Shown one piece after another: positions 26,004 to 27,293 of a DNA stretch of 27,293 nt. Position 1 is the first letter of the stretch; each line of letters opens with the position of its first letter. This stretch comes from an uncultured Mailhella sp. (GTDB lineage: Bacteria; Desulfobacterota; Desulfovibrionia; Desulfovibrionales; Desulfovibrionaceae). The DNA lies in the NCBI GenBank assembly GCA_910577155.1, contig CAJTMS010000027.1, positions 1 through 27,293 of the forward strand, in the 5' to 3' direction. Position numbers and translations under genes: made by a program. The notes under the pieces are model-generated. The model was not told where the DNA came from and did not search any database. It saw only the letters and a list, made by a program, of their open reading frames with translations.

Positions 26004-26032
26004 ACTATCCCCCTTGCATAAAGGGGGATAGT
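26004..26032 (+). terminator. Terminator of the gcv operon
   Basis: ACTATCCCCCTT (26004-26015) pairs perfectly with AAGGGGGATAGT (26021-26032) around GCATA and is followed by TTTTTT (the first two Ts flank the stem end). It is a classic intrinsic terminator directly after gcvPB. Confidence 0.92.
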
Positions 26033-26042
26033 TTTTTATTTT
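26014..26042 (+). promoter_or_regulatory. Possible promoter of the DUF616 gene, overlapping the gcv terminator
   Basis: TTGCAT (26014-26019, mostly the hairpin loop) and TATTTT (26037-26042) are 17 bases apart. The predicted start near 26049 is only a few bases before the ATG at 26053. The -10 is weak and chance is a real alternative. Confidence 0.3.
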
Positions 26043-26052
26043 CCATACGATA

Positions 26053-27141
26053 ATGTTCCTTATGCTTTTTATTCCTGATACGTTAAAAAACTCTTCATTT
26101 CCTGCAAATCTTAAAGTAATACTTGAAAAAGATACCCTGCAAAAGTATCTTGCATGGACTTCAGACATAACACCTGAACAAGCCTTTTCTTTTGCCGAAA
26201 ATCTTTTCGCACTTGCAGAGAACAAACAATCTAAATTACTTCTTGAATGTCTGGAACTCTATTATTCTTCTCTGTATACGCGCTTTACTGAACAAGAATT
26301 TAAAATACTTATTGAACAAATCCAAACTGTTATCAGAAAAAATATCAACCCTCGAATAAGCTGTATTTTCGATACAGTCAAAAAAACAGTCCTTATCAAA
26401 GAATACCAATCCAAACAAAATCAAAACAACCGCCTTATGCCGCAAAAACAAGGCGCAAATAAAAATGTTCTCTATACCTGCATTACAGGGAATTACGATG
26501 GATTAATAGAACAAAATTATTATGCACCGGACTGGGATTATATTTGCTTTACTGATCAGGATACACTCCTTGAGCAAAAATATTTTGGGCAGTGGCAAAT
26601 AAAACCTCTTGCCTACACAACGGATAATTCTCAGCTTACAGGACGCTGGCATAAAATACATCCCCATATTCTTTTGCCAAACTATGAAAAGTGCCTTTAT
26701 ATTGACGGCAATATCAATGTCCTTAGTCCCTATCTTTTTGAGCTTGCAAGCCAAAAACAAGACACTATTTTCGGACAGTTTATCCACCCTGTCCGCGACT
26801 GCATTTATAAAGAAATATTAGCCTGTCTTGCAGGAAAAAAAGAAAATAAAGCAAAACTGGAAAAGATCAAAAATTTCCTTTTGCAAAACCATTTTCCAAG
26901 CCACTTCGGACTGAGCGAAACAGGAATTTTATTCAGACAGCATAAAAATCCTTTATGTATAAAAATTATGGACGAATGGTGGTTTATGCTTGAAAACTAT
27001 TCTGTGCGTGACCAGATTTCCCTCATGTATATTTTATGGAAAAATAATTTGCAGCCTGAGTGGCTTTGCCCCTATGCCTACAGGCAATTGAAACATGATT
27101 TTTCAGTTATCCGGCATAAAAAAACATTAATTATTCCGTAA
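26053..27141 (+). CDS. DUF616 (TOD1/MUCI70-like) glycosyltransferase-type protein
   Basis: A 362-residue protein without signal peptide or membrane segment. The first 130 residues are helical in character and not recognised. From about 138 it has the DUF616 pattern: LYTCITGNYDGL, DWDYICFTDQD, GRWHKIHPHILLPNYEKC, CLYIDGNINV near 215-224, HPVRDCIYKE, HFGLSETGILFRQHKN, and WWFMLENYSVRDQISLMYI near 307-325. IDGN probably replaces the DxD metal motif of ordinary glycosyltransferases. In bacteria such genes commonly sit with polysaccharide genes; here the neighbour is the gcv operon, across a terminator. The substrate is unknown. No Shine-Dalgarno is seen before either ATG (26053 or 26062), so the start is uncertain. 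Confidence 0.8.
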   Translation: MFLMLFIPDTLKNSSFPANLKVILEKDTLQKYLAWTSDITPEQAFSFAENLFALAENKQSKLLLECLELYYSSLYTRFTEQEFKILIEQIQTVIRKNINPRISCIFDTVKKTVLIKEYQSKQNQNNRLMPQKQGANKNVLYTCITGNYDGLIEQNYYAPDWDYICFTDQDTLLEQKYFGQWQIKPLAYTTDNSQLTGRWHKIHPHILLPNYEKCLYIDGNINVLSPYLFELASQKQDTIFGQFIHPVRDCIYKEILACLAGKKENKAKLEKIKNFLLQNHFPSHFGLSETGILFRQHKNPLCIKIMDEWWFMLENYSVRDQISLMYILWKNNLQPEWLCPYAYRQLKHDFSVIRHKKTLIIP

Positions 27142-27154
27142 AGTTCGTATAAAA

Positions 27155-27182
27155 AAGAAAGGCAAAAGTATTTCTCTTTCTT
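27155..27182. terminator. Weak hairpin between convergent genes
   Basis: AAGAAAG (27155-27161) pairs with CTTTCTT (27176-27182). T runs follow on both strands, as expected at the junction of convergent transcripts, but the stem is AT-rich and the loop is 14 bases. Confidence 0.3.
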
Positions 27183-27190
27183 CCTGTTTT

Positions 27191-27293
27191 TTAATGCATG
27201 GACTTGATGTCCACCCTCTTTTCAAAAATATCCGGTTTAAAAAAACTAGAGCGTTTCCGCATAATATTCGTAATTTTTATTTTCTTTGGGGGA
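27191..27293 (-). CDS. Possible 3' end of an unidentified gene, cut by the window edge
   Basis: On the minus strand one frame stays open from the right edge for 34 codons to TAA at 27191-27193. Its last residues read FFKPDIFEKRVDIKSMH, with a Lys/Arg-rich start. It converges with the DUF616 gene and has a weak hairpin after the stop. No family is recognised. An open frame of this length can occur by chance. Confidence 0.3.
   Translation of the reverse strand, partial: PPKKIKITNIMRKRSSFFKPDIFEKRVDIKSMH

Noticed and set aside
1..27293. Mobile elements, CRISPR arrays, tRNA or rRNA genes
   Set aside because: I saw no transposase or integrase, no spaced direct repeats, no cloverleaf with a T-loop and no rRNA sequence on either strand.

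Overview
This AT-rich window encodes core metabolism and envelope functions. I see no transposase, phage gene, CRISPR array, tRNA or rRNA. The gene set (type III glutamine synthetase, NifA-like sigma-54 activator, the run mfd - two PpiC/SurA-type genes - rodZ, and a split glycine decarboxylase P-protein) suggests an anaerobic Gram-negative bacterium, most likely a low-GC member of the Desulfovibrionaceae or a relative. That assignment rests on recalled family resemblance, not on a search.

Layout. (1) 1-6989, + strand: glnN and gltB, an ammonia-assimilation (GS-GOGAT) operon preceded by a near-consensus sigma-54 promoter. (2) 7063-8559, - strand: a GAF/AAA+/Fis sigma-54 activator, convergent with gltB across a bidirectional terminator. 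It has its own sigma-70-type promoter flanked by TTACAA/TTGTAA dyads. (3) 8690-8820: a GC-richer intergenic island with a closing stem and a strong hairpin, possibly a small RNA. (4) 8837-13207, - strand: trpDCFBA, tightly overlapped, without trpE or trpG. (5) 13208-13515: AT-rich divergent regulatory region. (6) 13516-14661, + strand: carA without carB. (7) 14894-21492, - strand: mfd, two SurA/PpiC-family secreted chaperone genes and rodZ. (8) 21657-25996, + strand: gcvT, gcvH, gcvPA, gcvPB, with a terminator-like hairpin between gcvH and gcvPA. (9) 26053-27141, + strand: a DUF616 glycosyltransferase-like gene. (10) At the right edge, a possible 3' end of a - strand gene.

How it fits together. 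GlnN and GltB make glutamine and glutamate. Glutamine feeds carbamoyl phosphate synthesis (CarA) and would feed anthranilate synthase, which is not encoded here. Several usual partners are absent from the neighbourhood: gltD, trpE/trpG, carB and lpd. They may lie elsewhere in the genome. The sigma-54 promoter before glnN and the sigma-54 activator after gltB look like one nitrogen-control unit.

I did not find a clear new biological system. The best leads are the possible small RNA at 8690-8815, the nitrogen-control unit, the trp operon lacking its first enzyme and looking clostridial, and the hairpin that divides the gcv operon.
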